Below are positions 50,757-59,301 of a DNA stretch of 64,000 nt, piece after piece. Numbering within the stretch: position 1 is the first letter of the stretch; the number at the start of each line of letters is the position of its first letter. Made by a program: the position numbers and the translations under genes. The notes beneath the pieces are model-generated. The model was given only the letters and a program-made list of their open reading frames with translations, did no database searches and was not told where the DNA came from. The stretch lies in NCBI GenBank assembly GCA_008933805.1, contig WBUH01000009.1, forward strand, positions 120,215-184,214. Direction: 5' to 3'. The stretch is from Bacteroidota bacterium. Lineage in GTDB: Bacteria; Bacteroidota; Bacteroidia; UBA8524.

Positions 50757-52190
50757 TTACATGGTGTTTATTTTAATCCGTTTAGAGATTTCTTCAACAT
50801 CTCCGCGGAATTTTTTGTCAGTTTCAATCAAATCATTCACGGTTTGGCAAGCGTGTATCACAGTACTGTGGTCACGACCACCAAAGTGCATACCTATGTT
50901 TTTTAGCGAAGCCTTGGTAAGGTCTTTGGCAAAGAACATTGATATTTGGCGAGCCTGAACAATTTCGCGTTTACGGGTTTTTGATTTCACTTGGTCAACG
51001 GATATGCCGTAGTAATCGCATACCAATTTCTGAATGTAATCGATTGAAATTTCACGCGATACATTCTTCACAAAGTTCTTCATCATCTGCTTGGCCAGCT
51101 CAATATCCACTTCTTTGCGGTTAAGAGAGGCTTGTGCAAGCAATGATACCAATGCACCTTCCAGTTCGCGGATGTTGTTGTCTATATTATGGGCAACATA
51201 TTCCACAACGTCGTGGCTCAATGATATACCGTCGGCATACATTTTATGCTCTAATATAGCCACGCGGGTTTCAAAGTCAGGAGTTTGCAAATCAGCACTT
51301 AATCCCCACTTGAAGCGAGACAACAGGCGTTCGTCCATATCCTTCAAATCTTTTGGAGGACGGTCAGAACTCAATATTATCTGCTTACCGTTTTGGTGCA
51401 GGTGGTTAAAAATCTGAAAGAATATTTCCTGAGTTTTTTCTTTTTTGGCAAAAAACTGCACATCATCTAAAATCAATACATCAAGGTATTGGTAGAAGTT
51501 GATGAAATCGCTGTTGTTGTTGTTTCTAACCGATTCAATAAATTGGTTGATAAACTTCTCAGCCGATACATATAGAACAAACTTATTCTTATTAAGCTGT
51601 TTAATATGGTTGCCTATGGCATGCAGCAAGTGTGTTTTTCCCAAGCCTACACCGCCAAATATCATAAGGGGGTTAAAGGCTGTGCCGCCGGGTTTATTAG
51701 CTACTGCAAAGCCCGCACTGCGTGCAAGACGGTTACAGTCGCCTTCAATATAATTCTCAAAGGTGTAGTTTGGATTCAGTTGCGAGTCAACATTAACTTT
51801 TCGCAACCCGGGTATCACAAACGGGTTTTTAATGTTTGTCCCTAAGTTAAGAGGCATACCTACCTCATTAGGGTCAATTTTTGCCGCATTGCTGGTGGGC
51901 ATGTTAATAGTGTACGGATTGTTCCCTGCCGTGTTTTCAACAATAATGTTGTACTCAAGGCGAGAGCCTACGCCCAACTCTTGTTTAAGAGTTTTGCGCA
52001 ACAGGGTTACGTAATGTTCCTCCAACCATTCATAAAAGAACTGGCTGGGCACTTGGATGGTTAAAACTTTGTCCTCAAGTTTAATTGGCTTGATTGGGTC
52101 AAACCAAGTTTTAAAACTTTGAGGCGGGACATTGTCCTTAATAATTTTTAAACAGTTATTCCATACTTCTTCTGCGGTCTTTTCCGTCAT
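50757..52190 (-). CDS. dnaA: Chromosomal replication initiator DnaA
   Basis: A 477-residue AAA+ initiator that binds DnaA boxes and melts the origin. Domain I (EEVWNNCLKIIKDNVPPQSFKTWFDPIKPI) starts at once; a linker of about 60 residues follows; the AAA+ core has Walker A FGGVGLGKTH (178-187) and Walker B LDVLILDDVQF (about 243-253), and the C-terminal helix-turn-helix carries MHFGGRDHSTVIHACQTV, the DnaA signature. The ATG at 52188-52190 is preceded by an unusual GGAGG. dnaN, recF and DnaA boxes were not found beside it, so the gene appears separated from the origin. Confidence 0.97.
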   Translation of the reverse strand: MTEKTAEEVWNNCLKIIKDNVPPQSFKTWFDPIKPIKLEDKVLTIQVPSQFFYEWLEEHYVTLLRKTLKQELGVGSRLEYNIIVENTAGNNPYTINMPTSNAAKIDPNEVGMPLNLGTNIKNPFVIPGLRKVNVDSQLNPNYTFENYIEGDCNRLARSAGFAVANKPGGTAFNPLMIFGGVGLGKTHLLHAIGNHIKQLNKNKFVLYVSAEKFINQFIESVRNNNNSDFINFYQYLDVLILDDVQFFAKKEKTQEIFFQIFNHLHQNGKQIILSSDRPPKDLKDMDERLLSRFKWGLSADLQTPDFETRVAILEHKMYADGISLSHDVVEYVAHNIDNNIRELEGALVSLLAQASLNRKEVDIELAKQMMKNFVKNVSREISIDYIQKLVCDYYGISVDQVKSKTRKREIVQARQISMFFAKDLTKASLKNIGMHFGGRDHSTVIHACQTVNDLIETDKKFRGDVEEISKRIKINTM

Positions 52191-52200
52191 AGGCTCTATT

Positions 52201-52205
52201 CCTCC
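52201..52205 (-). promoter_or_regulatory. Shine-Dalgarno-like GGAGG before dnaA
   Basis: On the minus strand CGGAGGAATAGAGCCT lies directly before the ATG: GGAGG is complementary to the 16S 3' end, 10 nt from the start codon. Such sequences are rare in Bacteroidota. Confidence 0.5.
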
Positions 52206-52259
52206 GTTCTGCTAAGGGTGTGTAAAATTGTTTTAAAAATAGTTAACAAAAAAATTTTT

Positions 52260-53204
52260 TTACGTTGACTTTTCGGAAACTTTTAACATAGTGCTTTGCG
52301 GGTTAGTGGCGATTTCTCCCGAAACCATTGTAAAATCAAGCCGTCCCAGCATGATGCCCGCCCAGCCTACTTGGTTAATTAAAACCGGCTTTCCGTCAAG
52401 GTTTGTAATGTTTACGGGGCTTTCCATAAAAGTATGGGTGTGGCCCCCTAGTATAACATCGATGTTTCTTGAGTTTTTTGCTAAAAATTCATCGGAAACC
52501 TTGTCATCACTGTATTTGTAACCGAGGTGCGAAAGTAACACAACTACGTCGCACTTTTCGGTTTTTTTTAAATATTCTGCCCAAAAGTTAGATTTTTCCA
52601 CAGGGTTGGTGTAGGAGAGTCCATTCCACAGTACATTGGGAACCAGTCCTTGTAAATCAATCCCAACGGCTATAACTCCTACTTTTACTTTTCCTAATTT
52701 AAATACCTTATACGGTTTAAAAGTATCTTTCAAAGCAGTGTTACTAAAGTCGTAATTACTGTTTATGATACTGAAACCCGCATGAGGCAACTGTTTTTTC
52801 AACCCGTCAATGCCGCCGTCAAAATCATGATTGCCCAACGTAGCGCAATCGTACCCCATTTCGGTCATCAATTTAAACTCAACTTCACCTCCGTAAAAAT
52901 TAAAATACGGTGTGCCCTGAAACATATCACCGCTGTCTAATACCAATACGTGTTCGTTTTCACTGCGAATTCTCTTTATCATGGCAGCCCTATAAGCCGC
53001 CCCGCCCAATCCTTGGTATTTACCCCCGTCCATCGGGAAGGGTTCAATACGGCTGTGCCAATCGTTGGTGTGCAGTATAGTAAAGGTAGTTAGCCCATCA
53101 CTCTTAGCAACCGCCTCTAACGGAAACTTGCTAAGGGCTACGGCCATTCCCGCACCCACCACGTTGCGTATAAACTCTTTTCTATTGAATTGTGATCCGC
53201 TCAT
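52260..53204 (-). CDS. 5'-nucleotidase-type metallophosphatase, N-terminal half
   Basis: A 314-residue exported phosphatase corresponding to the catalytic domain of 5'-nucleotidases/UDP-sugar hydrolases (UshA family). Metal ligands are in the usual order: D48 and H50 (HTNDWHS), VLDSGDMFQGTP, the TLGNHDFDGG block, LLSHLGYKYSDD and GGHTHTF. The N-terminus NRKEFIRNVVGAGMAVALSKFPLEAVAKS is a signal region of the type that often follows S/N-R-K-E-F, possibly twin-arginine-like but without a full RR. The usual C-terminal substrate-binding domain is absent and is instead encoded by the upstream gene, which overlaps it by 23 bases. Confidence 0.9.
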   Translation of the reverse strand: MSGSQFNRKEFIRNVVGAGMAVALSKFPLEAVAKSDGLTTFTILHTNDWHSRIEPFPMDGGKYQGLGGAAYRAAMIKRIRSENEHVLVLDSGDMFQGTPYFNFYGGEVEFKLMTEMGYDCATLGNHDFDGGIDGLKKQLPHAGFSIINSNYDFSNTALKDTFKPYKVFKLGKVKVGVIAVGIDLQGLVPNVLWNGLSYTNPVEKSNFWAEYLKKTEKCDVVVLLSHLGYKYSDDKVSDEFLAKNSRNIDVILGGHTHTFMESPVNITNLDGKPVLINQVGWAGIMLGRLDFTMVSGEIATNPQSTMLKVSEKST

Positions 53205-53943
53205 CAGGTTGTGGGGTTAATGCACCGTTTACTGCACATATATTATATATATAGTCCATTACCATATCGCGTATGGTAATGCCTGTTTTATATTCTTTAA
53301 CTACACCTTCTTTAAACATGGTGTAGTTATCACCGCCGGTAAACAAAAAGTCGGTTGTGCACACTACATAGTTCTTTGTGTAATCAACGGGTATATTATT
53401 ATAAGTAGCTTCAACCAGTTTGTTGTCTTTTATGGTAAGCTTAAAACCGGTAATGGCCTCGCCGCCTTTTGCCGCAATTTGTTCAAACACCTTTTTCAGG
53501 GTTTCGCCTTTCACTTCAGCGGCCACAACCATATTATCAAAGGGTAGTAATTCAAATATTTTTCCTTTGGTTATCTCTCCTTCCGGTAGCATGGGCTGGC
53601 GTATGCCCGATATGTTGGTAAATGCAAAATCGATATCGGTTTTAATAATACGTTGGGTTTGGGTTTTAAGTATATCAGCAATAAAATTTCCTAAAGTTCC
53701 ATTGGGGCGCGTATTAGGCATATCAACCGATGTACTGCCTATTACCACCTTCATTTGTGAATCAAGCTTCAGTTTGTAAGGAGCAATAAGAGCAAGGATA
53801 CCACTGTCGGGACGGTTAAGGCTATCAAGAGTATTAACCCGCTTGCCCGCAGGACTAATCTGCTGTATAACATAATTGCGTGGCTTGCAGCCAATAGCTG
53901 CAAAAAGCAGCAGCAACGGCACTATGTATAGCAGCTTTCTCAT
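53182..53943 (-). CDS. 5'-nucleotidase C-terminal domain lipoprotein (split enzyme)
   Basis: A 253-residue lipoprotein carrying the 5'-nucleotidase C-terminal (substrate-binding) domain alone. The lipobox is FAAIGC (Cys18). Family features are STSVDMPNTRPNGTLGNFIADIL, DFAFTNISGIRQPMLPEGEITKGKIFELLPFDNMVVAAEVKG, AITGFKLTI and TTDFLFTGGDNYTMFKEG. The catalytic half is the next gene, overlapping by 23 bases, so one enzyme is made as two proteins in reversed domain order. The ATG at 53941-53943 is used. Confidence 0.9.
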   Translation of the reverse strand: MRKLLYIVPLLLLFAAIGCKPRNYVIQQISPAGKRVNTLDSLNRPDSGILALIAPYKLKLDSQMKVVIGSTSVDMPNTRPNGTLGNFIADILKTQTQRIIKTDIDFAFTNISGIRQPMLPEGEITKGKIFELLPFDNMVVAAEVKGETLKKVFEQIAAKGGEAITGFKLTIKDNKLVEATYNNIPVDYTKNYVVCTTDFLFTGGDNYTMFKEGVVKEYKTGITIRDMVMDYIYNICAVNGALTPQPDERITIQ

Positions 53944-54248
53944 TTTATATTGGCTACAAAGAAGCATTTTTTGGGTTAAAATAATATTAGCCCAGTGCTA
54001 AAACTTAGCCGAAGTTGTTTTTTGAAGGGGTGAATCTGCAAGTAGTGTATTTGTTGAGCGGGCTTGCTAAAACAATATGCAGGGAAGGATGGAAGATTTA
54101 CACATATTAATTAGTAAACCGCTTACGGCTAAAACCACCTGTTTTGTATAATTTTCAGGGGATAACACAAACTGGCAAAAAAATTGCGGCAGTGTTGTAT
54201 GCAACGCATTTCGCTTTTGCTTAATCTTGAAAAAAGAAACCGTACTAG
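53944..54248. other. Non-coding region between divergent genes
   Basis: 305 nt with no open frame or repeat that I can support. A possible promoter for the plus-strand gene is TTG 54195-54197 with TAATCTTG 54222-54229 (24-nt spacer, one mismatch). The left half should hold the promoter of the split nucleotidase operon, but I see no clear match. Confidence 0.4.
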
Positions 54249-55799
54249 ATGAAGAGAGTATTACTACTAACCGCAATCATTTTTTCGATGGCAACTGCTG
54301 CTTTTGCAGGTGATAAGCCGTCGTACAACATTAAAATCCGTATTAAGGGGTTAAAAGATACCTTGGCGTACCTTGCCCATTATATGGGCGATAACACGTA
54401 TCTGGCCGATTCTGCCCGAATGGATAGTAAAGGTTGGGTAACGTTTAAGCGTGATACCACCCTTGAGTGCGGTATATACATGATTGCCGTGAACAGGGTG
54501 AAATTGTTTGAATTTGTAGTAAGTGAAACTGATTTTACACTGGAAACCGACACTGCCAACTACATGATGAGCATGAAGGTGAAAGGTTCTAGGGAAAACG
54601 AAATCTTTTTTGAATTCAACCAATACACCTATAAAATAGGGATGGAAGAGGAGGAACTGAAAAAGCGTGCTAAAGAATGGTTGAACGACCCTACCAAGCG
54701 TGATACGGTAACTAAAATTAACGATAGGATTAAGGGCATACCCAGAGAGGTGTATGCTTACCGTACTGATTTTATAAAAAGGTACCCCAATGCGGTGCTT
54801 ACCCAGTTGTTTTTAGCAATGACAGAGCCTGATGTACCGGATGCACCGATTGGTGCTGACAGTAATTGGCAGTATTATTACTATCGCGACCATTATTGGG
54901 ATAATGTGAACTTTACCAGCGGTTGCGTACTACGCACTCCTGTATATCAAGGTAAGTTGAATCGCTTTTTAGAGAAAGTAACGGTGCAACACCCCGACTC
55001 GTTGTATGCTGCTGCGGTAAGTGTAATTGAAAGAGCGAGGCCAAACAAAGAGGGATTCCGTTTCACGCTTGTTCATATTATGAATAAGTACCAAAACTCA
55101 CAGTATATATGTATGGATGGTGTGGCTATAAGGTTGGCGGCCAAGTATTACAACTTTAACGATTGTTATTGGTTAGACTCTACAGAGATAATACGTACCC
55201 GCAGCAATGCAGAATCGTATTTACCCTCATTGTGCTTTATGCCTGCTCCTGAGTTAGAAATGTTCGATTCAACTCTTCAACGTAAAATAAACAAGATTGT
55301 TGACCGTGATACCAACGAAGAGGTGAGGGGAAGAAACTTAGGCATTTTGTTGAGTAAGGAGAAAACTACCAACCTGTATGATGTGAAAGCTGACTATACG
55401 GTATTGGTGTTTTGGGATCCGGATTGCGGCCATTGCAAAAAAGAAATGCCGATTATTAAAGGCTTCTATGATACAGTGAAGGCACGCGGTGTTGAAGTGT
55501 ATGCAGTAGGTGTAGAGCAGGATATGGATAAATGGGCTCAATACATCCGCGATAATCAATTGAAATGGATAAACGTAACCGATGTTTGGAACATTTCACA
55601 ATTCCGTAAGTATTACAATCTTACCAGCACACCACAAATTTTCTTGTTGGATAAAAACAAGATGATTATGGCCAAACGCTTAGGTGCTGAGCAACTGAAA
55701 GAGGTGTTGTATAACGAATTGAAACTGCCTTATACAGCCCCTCCGAAGAAAGACGGAGAGAAAGACGGCCATAGCCCTGATGACGGGCACGGACATTGA
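54249..55799 (+). CDS. TlpA-like thioredoxin-domain protein (DUF4369/DUF5106-type)
   Basis: A 516-residue exported protein with a signal peptide ending AFAG. The first 130 residues resemble DUF4369 (KIRIKGLKDTLAYLAHYMGDNTYLADSARMDSKGWVTFK), a helical middle part resembles DUF5106 (from about 180), and the last 130 residues are a TlpA-type thioredoxin domain with active site C393-G-H-C396 (FWDPDCGHCKKEMPII) and a cis-proline in LTSTPQIFLLD. The tail is histidine-rich (DGHSPDDGHGH). Such proteins are periplasmic disulfide reductases in Bacteroidota; the target is unknown. It ends at a terminator. Confidence 0.85.
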   Translation: MKRVLLLTAIIFSMATAAFAGDKPSYNIKIRIKGLKDTLAYLAHYMGDNTYLADSARMDSKGWVTFKRDTTLECGIYMIAVNRVKLFEFVVSETDFTLETDTANYMMSMKVKGSRENEIFFEFNQYTYKIGMEEEELKKRAKEWLNDPTKRDTVTKINDRIKGIPREVYAYRTDFIKRYPNAVLTQLFLAMTEPDVPDAPIGADSNWQYYYYRDHYWDNVNFTSGCVLRTPVYQGKLNRFLEKVTVQHPDSLYAAAVSVIERARPNKEGFRFTLVHIMNKYQNSQYICMDGVAIRLAAKYYNFNDCYWLDSTEIIRTRSNAESYLPSLCFMPAPELEMFDSTLQRKINKIVDRDTNEEVRGRNLGILLSKEKTTNLYDVKADYTVLVFWDPDCGHCKKEMPIIKGFYDTVKARGVEVYAVGVEQDMDKWAQYIRDNQLKWINVTDVWNISQFRKYYNLTSTPQIFLLDKNKMIMAKRLGAEQLKEVLYNELKLPYTAPPKKDGEKDGHSPDDGHGH

Positions 55800-55827
55800 C
55801 ACACATTATGAACACAACCCTGATAAT

Positions 55828-55856
55828 AAGCCGATGCATCCGCATCGGCTTTTTTG
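55828..55856 (+). terminator. Rho-independent terminator after TlpA-like gene
   Basis: A 10-bp stem (55828-55837 with 55842-55851), ATCC loop and T-run to 55855. Confidence 0.85.
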
Positions 55857-55893
55857 TTTGGGTCAACTCCTTTCATACACAAAATCTAAGTCT

Positions 55894-55901
55894 TAATTTC
55901 G
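55894..55901 (+). promoter_or_regulatory. -7 element of the kynU promoter
   Basis: TAATTTCG matches TAnnTTYG, and ends 9 nt before the ATG at 55911. Confidence 0.45.
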
Positions 55902-55910
55902 CGCCCAGTT

Positions 55911-57185
55911 ATGGCTAATTACGAAAATACCCGTGAGTTTGCTGCCCGTATGGATAGCAGCGATACGTTTGCAGGATACAGAGACCGCTTTTATTTCCCT
56001 CAGCACAATTCTAAAAATGTAATCTACCTTACAGGTAACTCATTGGGCTTGCAGCCCAAAACCGCCCGCGCTTTTGTGGAGCAAGAGTTTGCCGATTGGG
56101 CAGAGTTTGGCGTTGAAGGACACTTTAAAGGCAAAAACCCGTGGTTCAGCTACCACCATTTTTTAACTGAAAATGCTGCAAAAGTGGTAGGTGCATTACC
56201 CAAAGAAGTAGTGGTAATGAACAACTTGACTACCAACCTGCATTTGATGATGGTGTCGTTTTATCAGCCCAAAGGCAACCGTTATAAAATAGTGATGGAA
56301 GCGGGCGCATTCCCCAGCGACCAATATGCGATGGAAACCCAAGCACGTTTTCACGGCTATAATCCTGATGACGCTATTATTGAGTTAAAGCCCCGTGAAG
56401 GAGAATATACCCTTCGTACCGAAGATATATTACAAACTATTGAGGCCAATGCTGACAGCATAGCCACCGTAATGATGGGCGGTGTAAACTATTATACCGG
56501 ACAGGCTTTTGATATGCAGGCCATAACAGCAGCAGCTCACAAAGCAGGTGCAATGTGCGGTTTTGATTTGGCGCACGCAGCAGGTAATCTTCATTTGAAA
56601 CTACACGATTGGGACGTTGATTTTGCGGTATGGTGCAGTTATAAATACCTGAACAGCGGACCCGGCGGTACTTCGGGGGTGTTTGTAAACGAACGTCATT
56701 GCAACAACCCTGAGCTAATCCGTTTTGCAGGTTGGTGGGGTCACGATGAAAACGAACGCTTCTTGATGAAAAAAGGGTTTAAACCCACACAAGGGGCACA
56801 AGGATGGCAACTGAGCAATGCACAGGTATTCCCAATGGCTATACACCGCGCATCATTGGAGATATTTGCCGAAGCCGGTATTGAGAACCTGCGTGCAAAA
56901 AGCGAAGCCCTTACAGGTTATCTTGAGTTTATTCTTGACGGACTTACCCAAAGCGGTAAGCATACATTTACCATCATCACCCCTCGTGATGCTAAAGACA
57001 GGGGATGCCAACTATCGGTATTGGTAAAAGATAACGGACGCAAGTTGTTTGATTACCTAACCGAAAACGGAGTGATTGCCGACTGGCGCGAGCCCAACGT
57101 AATCCGTATGGCTCCTGTACCATTGTACAATAGCTTTACTGATATTTACGAGCTGGGACAGGTGATGCAGGGCTTTTCTGCATAA
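55911..57185 (+). CDS. kynU: Kynureninase
   Basis: A 424-residue PLP enzyme that cleaves kynurenine or 3-hydroxykynurenine to (hydroxy)anthranilate and alanine. It has the family start YLTGNSLGLQPK, the PLP pocket FDLAHAAGNL, the PLP lysine K245 in WCSYKYLNSGPGG, then GWWGHDENERFLM and IRMAPVPLYNSF. Length is typical. No other kynurenine-pathway or quinolinate gene adjoins it, so whether it serves NAD synthesis or tryptophan breakdown cannot be told. Confidence 0.96.
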   Translation: MANYENTREFAARMDSSDTFAGYRDRFYFPQHNSKNVIYLTGNSLGLQPKTARAFVEQEFADWAEFGVEGHFKGKNPWFSYHHFLTENAAKVVGALPKEVVVMNNLTTNLHLMMVSFYQPKGNRYKIVMEAGAFPSDQYAMETQARFHGYNPDDAIIELKPREGEYTLRTEDILQTIEANADSIATVMMGGVNYYTGQAFDMQAITAAAHKAGAMCGFDLAHAAGNLHLKLHDWDVDFAVWCSYKYLNSGPGGTSGVFVNERHCNNPELIRFAGWWGHDENERFLMKKGFKPTQGAQGWQLSNAQVFPMAIHRASLEIFAEAGIENLRAKSEALTGYLEFILDGLTQSGKHTFTIITPRDAKDRGCQLSVLVKDNGRKLFDYLTENGVIADWREPNVIRMAPVPLYNSFTDIYELGQVMQGFSA

Positions 57186-57290
57186 ATTTTCATTTTACCA
57201 TTTACCTTTAGTCGATAAAAGGTATGTACAGGTCTAAACGGGTGAAATAATGCCCGTTTATAATACGTTGTGCCTGTAAACAAACCTTTT

Positions 57291-58211
57291 ATGAATCTAA
57301 TTACAAAAACCACCGCCATGGTGGCCTTGGCTGTTATTGCCTTGGGCTGCCAAAACAACGAAGCACCGCAAGAAGCCAAAGCGGCGCATGATTTAGGTGA
57401 AATTATTGCTGCTGACAGTGGAACTCCTCCCAAGCCTGAAACCTCAATAAGCCGCATGGGCTTATCTGATACCTCAAAGAAATTTATTGTAACCGGTGAA
57501 CTGAAATTCAGGGTGAAGGATGTGGTAAATGCTACGTACGCAATTGAAGACCACGCAACAAAAGCAGGTGGGTATATTACTGATACCCGTTTGCGTAGTG
57601 AGGTCTCACAAACCAGCCAAACTCCTGTGAGTGCAGACTCGTTGCTTGAAAGCACCCATTACACGGTAACCAATACAATGACTGTGCGAGTGCCAAAGCA
57701 GCAGTTAGACCCATTTTTGAGAGGGATTGGTCAGGTCGTTGATTTTTTTGATTACCGCATTATTCATGCAGATAATGTAGGTTTAAAGTTGCTGTCAAAT
57801 AACCTTGAGCAAAAACGACTAAATAAGTTTGCGAATAGACCTAAAAAAGATGTAACAACGGCAGACGGACCTAACGGATGCTACGATGAGGAAAGCAAAC
57901 TAAGTAAGCTGATGCAAAGCGATGAAGCCCTTATTGAGAATATGCAGTTGAACGAGGATATACAATATAGCACCGTACAACTCGATTTTTACCAAAACAG
58001 TACCGTGATAAATACCATCATAGCCAATCCCCAAAGTGTAAAAGCCTATGAACAGGGTTTTGGCACTCAACTGCTACATTCATTACAATACGGTTGGGGC
58101 ATGATACAAGCACTGTTGCTGTTTTTGGCTCGTTTTTGGGCAGTATTCTTACTTATTGCTGTAGCATTTATGGTGTACAAACGGTTTAGCAAACAGCTTG
58201 TAATTAAGTAA
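57291..58211 (+). CDS. DUF4349 lipoprotein
   Basis: A 306-residue lipoprotein with lipobox IALGC (about Cys18). The DUF4349 core is clear: KKFIVTGELKFRVKDVVNATYAIEDHATKAGGYITDTRL, TVRVPKQQLDPFLRGIGQVVDF, then the helical LKLLSNNLEQKRLNKFANRP and the strand pair QYSTVQLDFYQN. A C-terminal membrane helix (LLLFLARFWAVFLLIAVAFMVY) ends the protein, as in many members. Function is unknown. The ATG at 57291 is chosen over an in-frame GTG at 57270. It converges on the next gene with a 6-base gap. Confidence 0.85.
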   Translation: MNLITKTTAMVALAVIALGCQNNEAPQEAKAAHDLGEIIAADSGTPPKPETSISRMGLSDTSKKFIVTGELKFRVKDVVNATYAIEDHATKAGGYITDTRLRSEVSQTSQTPVSADSLLESTHYTVTNTMTVRVPKQQLDPFLRGIGQVVDFFDYRIIHADNVGLKLLSNNLEQKRLNKFANRPKKDVTTADGPNGCYDEESKLSKLMQSDEALIENMQLNEDIQYSTVQLDFYQNSTVINTIIANPQSVKAYEQGFGTQLLHSLQYGWGMIQALLLFLARFWAVFLLIAVAFMVYKRFSKQLVIK

Positions 58212-58217
58212 TACCGC

Positions 58218-59216
58218 TTATTGCAGCCTAAAGTTGAGCTTGCGCGTAATTTGATTATCCCTAAGCAGTTTTTTTGTACTATTTCCAATAGTAACCCCTT
58301 TAATAATGTATTGGTTTCTGCTTGCAAATAAGCCCAAATTACCATCGCTTATGTTGGTGTATTCGGGCTTTTTTTGCATTACCATGGTGTTAGGACGTAT
58401 AATATCATGGTAATATTTATACTCTTTATCGGCGGTCCAGAATATAAAATCCAATTTGGCAGGTACCCTGTATTTGGCAGGTAATACAGGTAGGGCATCA
58501 GCAAGAAAATAATAAAACGGGGTAATTTTTAGAAAGAGTTTTAATTCAACCTCCGGTTGCACAACATAGCTTTGCAGCAGCGGCCAATCAATGTATTTTG
58601 AGGCAGCCACAAGTTGACCCGTAGCGCTGTCGTACTCATCCCAATAAAAGCGGATGATAATATCATTCATCTTTGCATTTTGGGGTGTAACGTATTGCAT
58701 CCGCACAGGTCTTGCAGTGTCTAAAATAAAATCGGTTGTAGCAGGGTTGGGAACAATGGGCTTTGGAAAACCCACCAAGCGGGTTTCAGCAATGGCAATT
58801 TTTTGGGTACGCTTATTAAATACAATCAGTTTATAGCGGTAGTTAATGTTTAGAGGGGCTTTAAAGTAATACACGTGACTACCTTCGGTGGCAAATATTC
58901 CTGAGTCTTTGGCTGTAAACTTCTTTTGCAGTTTAAAAGAGCTTCGCATAAAATGTCCGTCAAACTCTTCAATGGTCACCTCTACAGAGTCGTAGTATAT
59001 CGAGTCTGATATTTTTGCTACGGTAAATGCACTCTCGTCACCGCTTAAAAAAGCTTTGTTAAGCCGTACATAGTGTTCACTATCGTTGGCATTAAGCAAC
59101 CCGTAGATAATCATTACTTCCTTTGGATTGCCGTTAACATCCAAATCGTTTGAGCAGCTTGAAAACAGCCCGAAAAACAGTAAAGCAGAAATAATCGAAT
59201 AGTAAAGTTTTAGCAT
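58218..59216 (-). CDS. Lipoprotein, paralogue pair member 1, function unknown
   Basis: A 332-residue lipoprotein with lipobox FSSC (about Cys21 of the ATG form) followed by SNDLDVNGNPKEVMIIYGLLNANDSEHYVRLNKAFLSG. Its upstream neighbour shares the whole layout: NDLDxN, GLLNxND, YVRxNxAFL, KISDS, DGxE, and the end KPEYTNISxGNxGLFASRNxYxIKGV. The arrangement recalls DUF4249 lipoproteins of Bacteroidota (found near TonB receptors), but I am not certain. The ATG at 59214-59216 is used instead of a TTG one codon earlier. Confidence 0.75.
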   Translation of the reverse strand: MLKLYYSIISALLFFGLFSSCSNDLDVNGNPKEVMIIYGLLNANDSEHYVRLNKAFLSGDESAFTVAKISDSIYYDSVEVTIEEFDGHFMRSSFKLQKKFTAKDSGIFATEGSHVYYFKAPLNINYRYKLIVFNKRTQKIAIAETRLVGFPKPIVPNPATTDFILDTARPVRMQYVTPQNAKMNDIIIRFYWDEYDSATGQLVAASKYIDWPLLQSYVVQPEVELKLFLKITPFYYFLADALPVLPAKYRVPAKLDFIFWTADKEYKYYHDIIRPNTMVMQKKPEYTNISDGNLGLFASRNQYIIKGVTIGNSTKKLLRDNQITRKLNFRLQ

Positions 59217-59301
59217 CAAAATATCATAGTTTACACAACTAACGATACTTTATGCCTAAAGGTTTAAATGAGGTATGATGGAGAAAGACGGTAAATAAAT
59301 A

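Noticed and set aside
50757..52259. Replication origin beside dnaA
   Set aside because: No DnaA-box cluster (TTATCCACA type) or dnaN was found in the flanks, and the upstream gap is only 69 nt.
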